Of a stretch of 64,000 bases of DNA, positions 10,945 through 22,601 are shown piece by piece. Every line of letters begins with the position of its first letter. The first letter of the stretch is position 1. The notes under the pieces were generated by a model. That model had not been told where the DNA came from. It saw only the letters and a program-made list of their open reading frames with translations, and did no database searches. The stretch comes from Triticum aestivum. Its lineage: Eukaryota > Streptophyta > Magnoliopsida > Poales > Poaceae. The stretch spans positions 231,612,643-231,676,642 of the forward strand of contig NC_057795.1 in assembly GCF_018294505.1 (NCBI RefSeq), written 5' to 3'. The position numbers were made by a program, and so were the translations under genes.

Positions 10945-11473
10945 TGTTGGGGATATAACCCCGAGGTATGACCCTCCCAAGAAGGGTCGGGTCAGACCAT
11001 TGGCGACTTAATATGACGAAGGCCCAAGAAGGCCCAAGTAGACGAAGCAGGAAGGCGGCGGCTTCAGAGGCACACTCGGTGATGGACCAAGACCTGGAGG
11101 TGTGAGCCGCCCGATGATGACTTGCCTAGTAAGGCAAGGTGATTTAGAAACCGAGTTGGTCACGATTGTGATCTGGCTCGGACTATTGTAAGCCGTCGGG
11201 CCTCAACCTGTGTATATAAAGGCGAGACCCGGTGGCAAGTTAACTCAAGAAACAACTGATCAATAGCTAGGTCAAGCGTAATCGCTCCCTTGTAATCAAA
11301 ACTCAAGCAATACAACTAGAAGAAGGTCGTAGGCTTTTACCTCGTTAAGAGGGGCTGAACATGGCTAAACCTTGTGTCTTTTGTCACATTCAACCCCTTC
11401 GAGCTAACCTATGTGCGATGGCTCCACACCTAAGTCCTTTCACAAGGGCATATGTCGTTTTAAGTCCACGACA
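10945..11473 (+). repeat. 3' LTR of Gypsy B (529 bp)
   Basis: Starts TGTTGGGGATATAACC and ends GTCCACGACA. It has TATATAAA at 11213-11220. The segment from the TATA box to the end is clearly similar to the reverse complement of the Gypsy C LTR (33665-34184). No primer-binding site follows it, which agrees with a 3' LTR. Confidence 0.8.
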
Positions 11474-11492
11474 ATTAGCATAAGAGCAAGTA

Positions 11493-11700
11493 CTACCTCC
11501 GTCCTGGTTTACTCTTCATATTTTGTAGTATCAAAATTTGACCATAGATTTAACTGACAAAATGTTAACGCATGTCACTAAAAATTATATCGTTGGATTC
11601 GTTTTTGAACATAATTTCAAATGGTATAATTTTTGGTGACATGCATGGGCATTTTATTAGGTAAATTTATGGTCAAATTTTTTCACTAAATACGAGGTAG
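11493..11700. mobile_element. Stowaway-like MITE with long hairpin arms
   Basis: Starts CTACCTCCGTCC and ends GAGGTAG, with TA on both sides (11491-11492, 11701-11702). The two halves are long near-perfect inverted repeats: the AAATTTGACCATA...GCATGTCAC arm on the left is matched by its complement on the right. Confidence 0.8.
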
Positions 11701-11702
11701 TA

Positions 11703-12305
11703 CAAAAGTGGGCTATAACGGTCGTCCAGTATGTAGGCCAAAACACGTGCCAAATTCACTTCTGATGCATTTGGCATTGATGCCCTCCATTGATCACCTC
11801 GTGCCCCAATCTAGATCACCTACTTTGCTATGGTGCCAAATTAACTCACGCAATGAAAAAAACACTTGCGTGGGAGAGGGAGAGGACTGAGGCAATAAAA
11901 AACACTTGTTCGGGAGAAGCATAGGTTCATGTAGTTGGTTTAATTGATTTGTTTATACATGTGGGTCTGTGTGCATAGCGGTACCAACTCTCTCACATTG
12001 CTAGAGCGGTGCCAAAATCTTTTGATTTGACATCGATGTGTATTATGTGGCATACTTTTGAGAAATATGGCATCCACCTCATAGTGGAAGGCAACAAATG
12101 CCCAAGGACTTCATGTGCTCCTAGGTAAATAGAGGAAAGAGAAAGAGAGAGAGAGAGAGAGTGAAAAAATATCACTAGCCTTAGAGCCAACCCTATAGTA
12201 TGAGTGAATGATATTGGTACCTCTTGATGACACAACAATCTTATACAACCAGCTGGTCTAATATGTTCCCTTCTTTTTCAGATAAAAAAAGACACGAAAG
12301 TGAAA
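11703..12305. other. No gene seen; (GA)n microsatellite at 12141-12162
   Basis: AT-rich unique-looking DNA with a short GA run. A possible splice acceptor (TTCTTTTTCAG) lies near 12270, just before the FBD-like fragment. Confidence 0.5.
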
Positions 12306-12603
12306 AATGTGCTGCACTATAACAATCTCGTCAAATGCCTTGATCTCCATCTTACAGAAATTGATTTGATCGACTACCGAGGCAGCACATCTGAGATTAA
12401 ATTAGCCGGGTTCTTTGTTCTGGAGGCAAGTGTGCTCAAGGTAATGAGGTTTGGAGTTCTCTAGCGCAACAATGAATGGCGTGCTGATCACCACAAGTGT
12501 ATAACCCTAAATGACAAAGTCTCTGCAGAAGCTGAATTTGTTTTCGAAACATCAAGTCGCTAGAGACTCAAAATTTTATTTGCCCATTAGTGACTTGTCA
12601 GGG
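12306..12603 (+). pseudogene. FBD-domain 3' fragment of an F-box/LRR-type gene
   Basis: One frame reads HYNNLVKCLDLHLTEIDLI, then YRGSTSEIKLAGFFVLEAS, then KVMRFGVL, a stop, RNNEW, and later LNDKVSAEAEFVFETSSR. This follows the plant FBD domain found at the C-terminus of F-box/LRR proteins (substrate receptors of SCF ubiquitin ligases). Features are the Y-R-G turn, FFVLEA and the final aromatic/Arg motif. In-frame stops fall after FGVL (near 12465) and after SSR (near 12565). Upstream F-box and LRR parts are absent. It is a dead host-gene remnant or a captured piece. Confidence 0.65.
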
Positions 12604-12796
12604 TGGTGGATTTTAGTTTGTACGATAATGTTGCATATTCCCTCTTCGTAGGTGCAACATTACTCCTAGCATTTGTAATATCAGTTTGAAACTTGTAATA
12701 TTGCGACTATCCAGCACGAGGTACTATGTTACGATAAATGTTCGCGTGCATAGGTGCGGCAACGATATACCATTACTCGAGTACAATATTTATTAT

Positions 12797-13029
12797 TACC
12801 AGCAAGAGGCCCATGCGTTGCACGGAACATCAATATGCATTTATACGAGTTGTTTATCTTGTGGGAAACGAAGATGAACAAGGGAAGGCCTTATCTGCAA
12901 ATGTGAAGAGGGGTGCGGGTATCTTTTTGCAAAATTGCATTAGTTTGCTTTCTATCCGTCAGATATAGATCGAACGGTCTATATTGCAGGATGGCAGGCA
13001 CACCATCATCACCACCTCGGTTTTTTTAT
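12797..13029. repeat. Partial copy of the GCCCGTGCGTTGCACGG foldback repeat
   Basis: About 233 bp, directly repeated by 13030-13276: GCGTTGCACGGAACATCAA near the start, ATCTTTTTGCAAAATTGC inside, GGATGGCAGGCACACCATC near the end. It lacks the inverted second half. Confidence 0.7.
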
Positions 13030-13572
13030 CTACTAGCAAGATGCCCGTGCGTTGCACGGAACATCAAGATGCATTTGTATGAGTAGTTTATCTTGTGGGA
13101 GATAAGGTTGAACAAGGGAATGCCTTATTTGTAAATGTGGAGAGGGGTGTGGGTATCTTTTTGCAAAATTGCCATAATTTCTTCCTGTCCGTCAGATATA
13201 AATCGGACGACCTATATTGCAGGATGGCAGGTACACCATCATCACCAACTCTGTTTTCTTATAAGAGTTTCTCTATACTACTCCTATAAAAAGCTGAGTT
13301 GGTGATGATGGTGTGCTTGCCATCTTTCACCAATAGCTGTCGGATCTAGATCTAACGCATACAAAGCATACTACTGCAGTTTTGCAAAAGGATGCCCGTA
13401 CTTCTTCCCTATTTACAAACAACTCCTTGTCTCTCACAATCAGCCTTATCTCTTGCCCACCACATCTAGAAGGCCATGGAACAATCTGGTGTGATGGCCG
13501 CTACTGGCATCGTCCACCCCCAATCTTGGTGTTCTATGCAATGCACGGGCATCTTACTCGTATAAGAAAATA
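13030..13572. mobile_element. Foldback/MITE-like element with inverted halves
   Basis: Left end CTACTAGCAAGATGCCCGTG; right end, complemented, TACGAGTAAGATGCCCGTGC. The inner halves also match in inverted orientation: CACCATCATCACCAACTC at 13234-13251 and its complement at 13295-13312, around a 40-bp centre. The class is uncertain. The same GCCCGTGCGTTGCA end starts the 3.76-kb insert at 49313. Confidence 0.65.
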
Positions 13573-14330
13573 GTAGAGATACTCGTGGCAACACATGGGA
13601 AATTATGTCGAAAAAGGCTAGTTGTAAGCAGGATAGCTCTATAGACATGATGATGGTGACTCCACATGGTGAGGCTTACTTTGGTATGCCGAACACGACG
13701 CCTACACTCAGGTGTTATCTCCAGCGCAGGGTCTTGTCACTTCACTGTGAGGAGCAACATGTTATAATTTGACCAACGGGTAGTACGATACTACTACATC
13801 GGTAGTACTACTACTAGTACTAGCACCACCATCTGGATTTAGTAGTACTACCACCTCTGTTTGGATTTAGTATTTGACTAGAATATCTAGTAATGCATGT
13901 CACAAAAAATATACTACTCCCTTTGTAAATAAGTACATGGATTATTGTTTTATTTGGTTTTGAACATAGTTCCCGATGATATTATACACTCTCCCTTCCG
14001 GTAGATGGCTAAAATCTGAAATCTCATCAATCAGACTACTATTGTACTCACCAAGCGGTGAGCTTGGTAAGCTACCAACAAAAAAATTGCAACCAAAGAC
14101 GACTATTGTACTCCCTCCGTACCGGTGCATTTGTCACGTTAGAAAACCAAATAATCCCAAAACTTTTAGGCGCGGTGCATTAACTATCCACCTCGTTCCC
14201 CGCTTTTTGCCATGAAAAAAGAAATCAGCCAATATGAGACGTGGGGTGCGCATGCATTCAATGATTTGAGACTACTTAGCACAACATGGAGTTCTCAATT
14301 CTCTACATGCAATGACATTAATTAAAAAAT
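13573..14330. other. Mosaic of MITE fragments and trinucleotide-rich DNA
   Basis: GTA/TAC-rich stretch at 13780-13860. A Stowaway-like start (CTCCCTCCGTACCGG) lies near 14112, and MITE-like inner sequences (GCATGTCACAAAAAATAT) near 13890. No complete element or gene could be delimited. Confidence 0.45.
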
Positions 14331-14565
14331 ACTACTCCTACCCCTGTCCTAACTTATTGGTCCCCTTAGTATTTTGTGCCAAATTTTGACCATAGATTTA
14401 ACTAAAATAATAATATTGCAGGTCACCAAATATTGTATCATTAGATTCGTATTTGAACATAGTTTCCAATGATATTATTTGGTACATGCATTAACAATTT
14501 ATTAGTTAAATCAAACGTCAAAACTTGGCGCAAAATGCAAAGGGGACCAATAAACCAATAAACAT
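14331..14565. mobile_element. MITE with 39-bp hairpin arms
   Basis: Inverted arms: TTATTGGTCCCCTTAG...TTTTGACC (about 14354-14391) and its near-complement (about 14518-14556). The centre shares the TTTGACCATAGATTTAACT and GGATTCGTATTTGAACATA-like words of the 11493 MITE, so it is probably a related family. Ends are approximate. Confidence 0.65.
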
Positions 14566-14801
14566 CAAATTTCTCTTGTTTTGCCCCAACTTGGTCTCGG
14601 TGAGATGACTATACTGCACCGGCACGGAGGAAGGGCCGACGAGTAGATGGCCAACACACACGTGAATGCAACGTAGTCTGCACTTCTCGTATAAAGGCTC
14701 CCCGCAAGTCCAATCTATGAAATCCTGCGCATCTACGCACCCTAATCAAGGGCAAGAGTGATCACTCCAATTGCAAGATTAGTTGACTAGAACCTAGACC
14801 C

Positions 14802-15371
14802 ATGGAGGCAATGAGACCGAGCATCAGCCGGTTGTGCCAGATGGTCCATGGCACCGGCCAGCGGCTTGGCACCGAGGAACGTCTCTAGGTCGTGCTTGAG
14901 GCCTCTAGGGCGAGAGACCTCTTGGACGAATACTTGGTCTCCTTGTTCGATGAGGTCCTCGTCGGCTTCCTCGACAAGTTCACTGTCGCCAAGAAGCTTG
15001 TGGAAGACCTTGATGTACGCCTCCAGCCCACGCGCCCAGGCTCTGTGATGCCCACCACCCTTAATGGCCTCGATGGTGACAACCTCTTCGATGCACTAGT
15101 GGCCATATGATTGCCCGTCATCGCGCCAGAGAATGGCCACCTCGAGGTCGCGCTCACCGTGCAGCGCCTGGCGCAGCAAGACACCATCGACATAATCACC
15201 CACGTCTACAAGCAAATTGTCCACAAGGACTACTATGTGCAAGAGGAAGACAATACGACGATAGCCTTCTTGGACCATAGGGCAACCTTGGGCGACATTG
15301 TTCAGAAGCACGTTGAGCTCGCCGCCAATGCCGTTGCTCCTCACGCATTGGTTGGTGACCCGGTGCACTAG
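14802..15371 (+). pseudogene. Unrecognised gene remnant, 189 codons with two stops
   Basis: A single frame is kept from the ATG at 14802 to the TAG at 15369-15371, broken only by TAG at 14886-14888 and TGA at 15108-15110. Composition is GC-rich and codon-like (third-position G/C), unlike the flanks. A TATAAAGG lies near 14690 and a leader-like stretch follows. The protein is acidic and probably helical (LLDEYLVSLFDEVLVGFLDK, later RLAQQDTIDIITHVYKQIV). I do not recognise a family. The long kept frame with only point stops suggests a recently lost host gene, a retrocopy, or an allele that is intact elsewhere. Confidence 0.55.
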
Positions 15372-16058
15372 GGCGTGAGGATGTCGTTGATGGATCCCTA
15401 TGTATCTTTATCTTTTCGTCAATTCCATGTAGTAGTATATTATAATTATCTTAACTTTCGCATCAACTTCATAAATTTCATACGTACCATGCATGAACCT
15501 TGCCATAACCAAACTTCTCATTACTCTAGGGAAAACCGTTATTTCTATCTATCGGTCGCGCCAAGGAGTAGAACTAAATTTTACAAGTTACAAGTTCAAA
15601 AGGAAAAGCCTCGCCCCTCTGTAAATTGCGTCCTTTTGCCATCCCTTCTATAAGAAAAAGGTAGTGCTCCTGCCGGTTCCTCAAGAAAAAAGAAAAGGAA
15701 AAGCCTGCCGTGTTCGCGTCGCACCCTCACATGGTTCGTCTGGCATGCCGCTCAAGGGGGGATCCGTGCTGTGTTGCATTTTCACTTACAAGTGGGATCG
15801 CTGTTGACCAAACTGACTATCGGCAAACTCCCACCCCGCCCACCGCATGATGGTTGAGCTAGATAAAATAGGAGAGAGAAGAGATAGTTGTAGCATGGAG
15901 TCCAAGAAAATTGGTGTCAGATGGGACTTGTGTGTGTGGCATGTGCCATACTGCTAGACGTGAATGCTAGTTATGGCCCATGCCACCCCACTATTAATCA
16001 AGGTGCTAGTTGCATAGAGCGAACACCACTAGGCCATACAGTACACCACTAGTACTAG
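15372..16058. other. No gene seen
   Basis: Possible 3'-UTR of the preceding remnant, then unique-looking DNA. I find no repeat or motif I can support. Confidence 0.4.
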
Positions 16059-16063
16059 TACTC

Positions 16064-19000
16064 TGTAACGCCCCGGAATCGATGCGCCAGGTGTCTTCCA
16101 GTTATTCGCCGTCTTTGCCATGTCATTTGCTTGCGTGTTGCATTTTATCATGTCATCATGTGCATTTCATTTTGCATACATGTTCGTCTCATGCATCCGA
16201 GCATTTTCCCCGTTGTCCGTTTTGCAATCCGGCACTCCTATGTTCCCCGGCGCCCCCTTTTGCCTCTCTTTTGTGTGCGGGTGTTAAACATTCTCGGAAT
16301 GGCCCGAGGTTTGCCAAGCGGCCTTGGTACACCACCGCTAGACCGCCTGTCAAGTTCCGTGTCATTTGGAGTCCGTTTGATACTCCAACGGTTAACCAGG
16401 TAACCGTAAAAGCCCTCTTTGTGTTGCAGCCCAACACCCCTCCAAAGTGGCCCAAAACCCATCCAAACCCCCTCCATGCTCTCGGTCGTTCGATCACGAT
16501 CGTGTGGGCGAAAACCGCTCCTCATTTGGAGTCTCCTAGCTCCCTCTATCTATATAAACACCTCCCCCTCCGAAATTCACGGTGCAAACCCTAGCCTCCT
16601 CTTCCCCGCGCCGTCGGACATGTCCAGCCTCCACGTTACCCGGACCAATCCCGAGGCGACACGTCACCCCGCCGCCGCTCCCGGCCTATGGCATCGTGCC
16701 ACGTCTCTCACAGCTCCTCCCCGCCGGCCTCCTCTCTCTCCTCCCAGCCGCCGTGGCCCGCCCGGCCGACGGCCGGCCCGCCCGAGCCGCGCCGGGCCCG
16801 AGCGACCGTGCCGCCGAGCCCGCGCATCCGCTCCGCTGCCCGCTCTTCCCCGCTGCCGGCGCCGTCCTCCCGCCGCCTCCGCCGCCGTCCTTCCGCTGGC
16901 GCCCCTCCTCGCCGAGCGCTGCCGCGCCTCCGGGTCCCTCCACCGCCGGCCCATCGGCCATCTCCGCCCGGCCTGCTCCGACCGTCGTCCGCGAGGCCGC
17001 GCTCGCGTCGAGCGCCGCCCAGGGAGCCGCTGCCCGCGCCCCCGGCCGCCGCCGGCCGCCTGGTCGGCGCCGCCGCCTCCCCGTGTCTCCCCGCGCCTCC
17101 ACATGTCGTGACCCGGCTGGATCCGGTGAGATCCGGCCCAGATCCGCCCATCTCCGCCGTCTCCGTCCTTCTCCTGCGAAGTTTCGGCAAGATCCACCGC
17201 CCACGTTGATTTTCCCGCGAGGTCCAAATTCTTCCAGGTCCCGAAATATTTTGCATTTTTATGCACCGTTCAACGCATCATAACTCCCTGTGTGCTGCTC
17301 CGCTTTGCATGCATAATATATCAAAATATTCATCATGATATGCTCTTCATTTAATTCCATTGTGTCATGCTTGTTTGAGATCATCTTGATGCCCGAATAA
17401 TCATTGCAAGAGTGCTATATGATGTTAACCTGCTGAAACTGTTATAACTTGATGATTTGTCATTTTTGTTACATTTGATGTGTGCATCTTATGAGCTTGA
17501 GCCTTACATGTGTTTTGAACTATGTCATGCCATATTCACATTGGTGCAATCCATGTATTTTTGTGGGTCTTGTAGTGAGTGCATCGAGCTCTTGAAGTAG
17601 GGTACTTGCTGTTGCTGTTTTGCTAGGTTGCATCTGTTATTTTGTGATGCTATGTAAACCTGCTGCTACAAGTCATTCTATGCATAATCTGGAGATGTTC
17701 ACTAAGGATGTTTTGTTATACATGCCATGCTCTATCCATTCTTGCCCCTGGTTGCATTTATAGCCTGCTGTAACATGTTGTTATCTTGCTCCAAACTTGC
17801 TAAATAATGTTGTTGTCACCCTGATTAACTTTAAGTTCAGTTTTGCCATGTGTTTTGCTAGTGATCCATGCACCCTATGAACTTGCTCTTGCCATGTGTA
17901 GCTTCATAAACATGAATTCTTACTGTTGGTTGCCTTGCCATGCCATGTATTGCTCTGTGGTGAGTGGTACAAGCTCACCAACATGCCTACTTATTGTTGT
18001 TCCTGCCATGTATGAATCTGTCATATCATTTGCCATGTTTACATGGGTGCCATCATATTTTCTGTGCCCTTTTGGCTCATGGTCAGTAAGGGACTTTTGT
18101 TATATGAGATTAGTAGATTCATGCCATGACTTTGTTTGCCATGATATGTTTCAGTAACATGTTGTTTGATAGCTTTAAACATTGTAACCTGATGTTATTT
18201 CTGCCAAGTCTGTAAACTGTTATTATTTGCAATCTTGCCATGTCCTTTTGAGCATCATCTATTGATTTCTGGAGATATCTCAGTGTTATGTTTTGTCATG
18301 CTTTACCTGTACTTCATGCCCATGCCTTTTGTTTTCACGTTGAGTTACTGTAGCATATTGTTTTGATGCTTGCTAGATGCCTAGTTGCTGTTTTGGACAG
18401 CTTGTCCTTTAAACTTGTAGAGTGTATGTGTTGAACTGTTGCTCCGTTTTGAGTGTGCTCTATATGAAACTTGCTTAGAATTGCATGTAGTTTCATATTA
18501 TCATGTTGCATCCTTGTTTTGAGGTGTTTGTTTGATGTTTGAATGCCTTTTGCATCAATGCCATGTTTAACTTGTTTTGCTCATATCTTCTAGGCCGTAG
18601 CTCCGATTTAAATGAACTTTATATGTAACTTGACTAGAATCTCGTGTAGATCATCTTGGTGCATCTTAACTTACTGTTTAAAAACTTGAACATAAGGTTT
18701 ATTCAGTTCTGGACCAATTTCTAAATTTTCATATGAGGACTTACCGGAATTGGTATATGTTGTTTCCGGCCTCATTTAAACTTGCCTTGATGTGTTGTTC
18801 TTGTTTGCATCATCTCTTGCCATGAGTAGCCTCATCTAGCTTTGTCATGCATCATGCTTGGTTGTGCATCATGTCTTGTCTATGTGTGGTGTGTTTACCT
18901 TGTTGTGTGCTTCTTCTCGATAGTTCCCGTTTCGTTGCGATTGTGAGGATTCGTTCGTCTACGCTTGGTTCGTCTTCGTGGCTTCATCTTCTTCATGGAC

Positions 19001-20623
19001 TCGTTCTTCTTCCTAGCAGGATTTCAGGCAAGATGAACACTACCCTGGATCTCACTATTATCATTGCTATGCTAGTTGCTTCGTTCTATCGCTATGTTGC
19101 GCTTCCTATCACTTGTTCTTCAAGCCTCTCCAAATTGCCATGAACCTCTAACCTTTGACACCCTTCCTAGCAAACCGTTGTTTGGCTATGTTACCGCTTT
19201 GCTCAGCCCCTCTTATAGCGTTGTTAGTTGCAGGTGAAGTTGAAGATTGCTCCATGGTGGACAGGATTATGTTGGGATATCACAATATCTCTTATTTAAT
19301 TAATGCATCTATATACTTGGTAAAGGGTGGAAGGCTCGGCCTTATGCCTGGTGTTTTGTTCCACTCTTGCTGCCCTAGTTTCCGTCATACCAGTGTTATG
19401 TTCCTGGATTTTGCGTTCCTTACGCGGTTGGGTGATTTATGGGACCCCCTTGACAGTTCGCTTTGAATAAAACTCCTCCAGCAAGGCCCAACCTTGGTTT
19501 TACCATTTGCGTCACCTAGCCCTTTTTCCCTTGGGTTTCCGGAGCCCGAGGGTCATCTTTATTTTAGCCCCCCTGGGCCAGTGCTCCTTCGAGTGTTGGT
19601 CCGAAACGGGCAGACTGCGGGGCCACCTCGGGGCAACTCGAGGGTTGGTTTTACTCGTAGGCTGACCTATTCGGTGTGCCCTGAGAACGAGATATGTGCA
19701 GCTCCTATCGGGATTTGTCAGCACATCGGGCGGCTTTGCTGGTCTTGTTTTACCATTGTCGAAATGTCTTGTAAACCGGGATTCCGAGACTGATCGGGTC
19801 TTCCTGGGAGAAGGTATATCCTTCGTTGATCGCGAGAGCTTATCATGGGCTAAGTTGGGACACCCTTGCAGGGTATTATCTTTCGAAAGCCGTGCCGCGG
19901 TTATGTGGCGGTGGGAATTTGTTAATGTCTGGTTGTAGATAACTTGACACCAGATCCGAATTAAAACGCATCAACCGCATGTGTAGCCGTGATGGTCTCT
20001 TCTCGGTGGAGTCCGGGAAGTGAACACGGTTTCTGTGTTATGATTGACATAAGTAGGAGTTCAGGATCACCTCTTGATCATTGCTAGCTTCACGACCGTT
20101 CCTTCGCTTCTCTTCTCGCTCTCATTTGCGTATTTTAGCCACCATACTTGCTTTGTCGCTGCTGCAACCTCACCACTTTGCCCTTTCCTTTCCCATTAAG
20201 CTTTGCTAGTCTTGATACCCATGGTAATGGGATTGCTGAGTCCTCGTGGCTCACAGATTACTACATCAACAGTTGCAGGTACCAGTTATGCGATGATCAT
20301 GACGCGAGAGCAATGTTTGCTTGTCTTGGAGTTCTTCTTCTGTTTCTTCTTCGATCAAGGGATAGGTTCTAGGTCGGCAGCCTGGGCTAGCAAGGTGGAT
20401 GTCGTTTGAGCTTCTGTTTGTGTTTCATCCGTAGTCGGATGTTGATCTTATGTATGTTGTATTGATGTATTCGTGTGGCATTGTATGCCTTATGTATGTA
20501 TCCCCATCTATTATGTAATGTTGATGTAATGATATCCACCTTGCAAAAGCGTATCAATATGCGGTTCTATCCTTGGTGGGACCTTCGAGTCTCTTAGAAT
20601 AGTATCGCATATTGGGCGTGACA
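16064..20623 (+). mobile_element. Solo LTR, 4560 bp, Sukkula-like (LARD)
   Basis: Ends TGTAACGCCC and GGGCGTGACA form a 9/10 inverted repeat and give TG...CA. The 5-bp duplications TACTC (16059-16063 and 20624-20628) are identical, so both ends are original. There is no primer-binding site, polypurine tract, second LTR or element gene, as expected of a solo LTR left by LTR-LTR recombination. The 3' end (CGCATATTGGGCGTGAC) resembles, from memory, the barley Sukkula LTR used for IRAP markers. Sukkula is a non-autonomous LARD with LTRs of about this size. It holds a very GC-rich block (about 16600-17215) and many TGCCATG words (17700-18850). Confidence 0.8.
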
Positions 20624-20628
20624 TACTC

Positions 20629-21467
20629 ACATTGTCATGAAATTTCCTGGAGTCCGTGCTCAGCCCTCCTCTCTCTCTCTCTCTCTCTATCTCTATCTCT
20701 TCTCAGCTAGCTAGCAGACGCACAGAGTGTGCCCATCGTCTGCTTGCTCACATTCGGTCCCACATGTCAGTGAAAACGCAAGACGACCCACTGAACCTGC
20801 ACATATTTCACCTCGACTTGCTGATGATGAAAAACAAATCCAATAAAGATCTTCGGTGGCCTCTTTAGGAGTTACTCAAGAGTAAGATTCTATTTACAGT
20901 TTAACCCAAGATGCACGACACGTACTCCTACCTTCAACTAGCACTCCATTTTCTTGCATGACACAACCTGGATGCTAGATGTCCCACGTGTTAGCAAAAG
21001 GAGGAAGAACTCGACCAAATCTTCTCCACATTTAGACCGGACGAGTAGGAAACACGGCAAGCCTTGTGCTGACATCATACGTACAAGCCCACCTCACTCT
21101 ATCACCATATTTCTCGGCCTCCGTGTGACACCTAGCTCTAGTTGATGGTATACTATTACTAGGACTAACTATTGTACTAGCATACTCCACTAGGTTGGCT
21201 CTATGTGATGTGGCAACTTCATATAACCCGATGTTGGCTATACTACTATGGTACTCATACTCCAATAAGTGACTCAAAAACCATTCATAAATTGAGTTTA
21301 TCACATGCATATGCAAATGTACCATTCATTACATACAACAAGTCATCAACACACAACAACAACGAGGATACATGTTGGATTATAGATTATTTCCAACAAA
21401 ACATTCTAGTAAATACTAAAATTTTTATCACACAACAAATAACAAGCAATGAAATGAACTTCAGCTC
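20629..21467. other. No gene seen; (CT)n microsatellite at about 20668-20689
   Basis: A CT-rich tract and non-coding DNA, probably 3' flank of the DUF295-like pseudogene. A word-repeat stretch (TACTACTATGGTACTCATACTCC) lies near 21240 but no element could be delimited. Confidence 0.4.
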
Positions 21468-22139
21468 AACCATCCTTGACATTGGAAACGCTTGCTTTGA
21501 ACCATAAGTAAGCCTCTGGGAAGGGCCAGCTATTGTCAATATCGAGACCAACGCAGGAATCATCATCCAGGCTAAAGCGGCCTATATCAAGACGCATATT
21601 GTGATAGCCAGGGTAGGGGACCATAGCAATGTCCGATGTATAGATATAGTTACTTCTCATAAATGGTAGTAACGTTGTGCCAACAGCAGCTGGACCGCCT
21701 TTCACCATCATTGGATAGTTTAGTCCAAGGAAGAGCGAGTTTTCTCCAAGACTATCAATATTGAACCAGGGAGAAGGTGCTGGCTCTACCACACTAGTAT
21801 CCATCCCGAATACCCTGCAACAAAAATTGGAATAGGTCCAGAGAGTGCGACCATGGGAGAAAACACCTGCTTCCTTAGTAACATCAGCAGTTCCCTATAT
21901 ACAGACAAGAAGAGGTGATCAATTTGAATAAGTTGCCAGACGCCACTGAGTATGTAGGTCCTGCTTGTCCTCATGCTCCTGATCATCACCATTGTCATCT
22001 CCCCCTTGGTTATAAATATTTTCAAGTATAGGTGGTGGAATGTTCACAGGACCTTGGAAACACAAGAAGGTTAATTAGTACAGGGACACTAACTCGCATG
22101 CATGTGGATGAAACAATTCTAATTACGGTGGAAGACAAA
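21468..22139 (-). pseudogene. 3' exon of a DUF295-like gene, separated by Gypsy C
   Basis: Read on the minus strand from the intron side. After an acceptor-like TTTCCAAG (near 22055) comes an acidic linker, then frame-broken RELLMLLRKQ and VFGMDTSVV, then WFNIDSLGENSLFLGLNYP and SNYIYTSD. The order (a residue stretch like GELLMVLR, then the SLG..LFLG..  motif, then IYFTDD-like) is that of the C-terminus of DUF295/KIB1-type beta-propeller domains, often found in F-box proteins. At least one frameshift lies between 21800 and 21990. The reading stops near 21468. Intron and 5' part lie beyond the Gypsy insertion at 34185-35121. Confidence 0.65.
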
Positions 22140-22144
22140 CGTAC

Positions 22145-22518
22145 TGTCATGGAATTGTCATGTCAGATGTCCTAGTGAAAGGACTTAGTCATGGAGCCAT
22201 CGCAACTAGGAAGCTTGAAGGGGTTAATTAGGACAAGAGACACGAGAGGTTTATACTAGTTCGGCCCCTTACGATGAAGGTAAAAGCCTACGTCTAGTTG
22301 TGATTGGGATTATGTATGTCTCGATGACCATGAAGCAGAATCGCTTGACCTAGCTCTCGAGTTGTTATTTCATACCCTGAACCGCCATCGGGTCGTCCCT
22401 TTATATACCGAGGTTGACGCCAAGCGGCTCTACAGAGTCCTGGCCGGCTTATAGATTGTATCCATCTCGGTATCTTAATCTTTCTTGCCTTACAATACAA
22501 GTTACATGAATAAGGCGG
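22145..22518 (-). repeat. 3' LTR of Gypsy C, shortened
   Basis: Matches 33665-34038 of the 5' LTR with an offset of 11520. At 22519 the sequence leaves the LTR and enters intron-like DNA of the antisense gene. The missing part is the U3 start (34039-34184 equivalent). Confidence 0.88.
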
Positions 22519-22601
22519 CTCCAAAGGTACACATCCCTATAAATGTTTATCTTATTTTCTTAATTCTTCACCCATATTCATAATGTACTCAATCCTTGCA
22601 G

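Larger units (their letters stand above)
8408..11473 (+). mobile_element. 3' part of a Gypsy (Tat/Grande-like) retrotransposon, 'Gypsy B'
   Basis: Only the 3' end is present: an antisense gene (8408-9899, minus strand), an unassigned stretch, then an LTR (10945-11473) in plus orientation. The same arrangement, inverted, is found in the full element at 22145-34184, and the two LTRs share the R/U5 region and the CCACGACA end. The left side is cut at the Maximus LTR. A Sukkula-like LTR fragment interrupts it from 9900. Confidence 0.8.

Noticed and set aside
16419..17283. Several 170-230-codon frames on both strands
   Set aside because: GC-rich DNA has few stop codons in any frame; all six frames are open and low-complexity (Pro/Arg/Ala).
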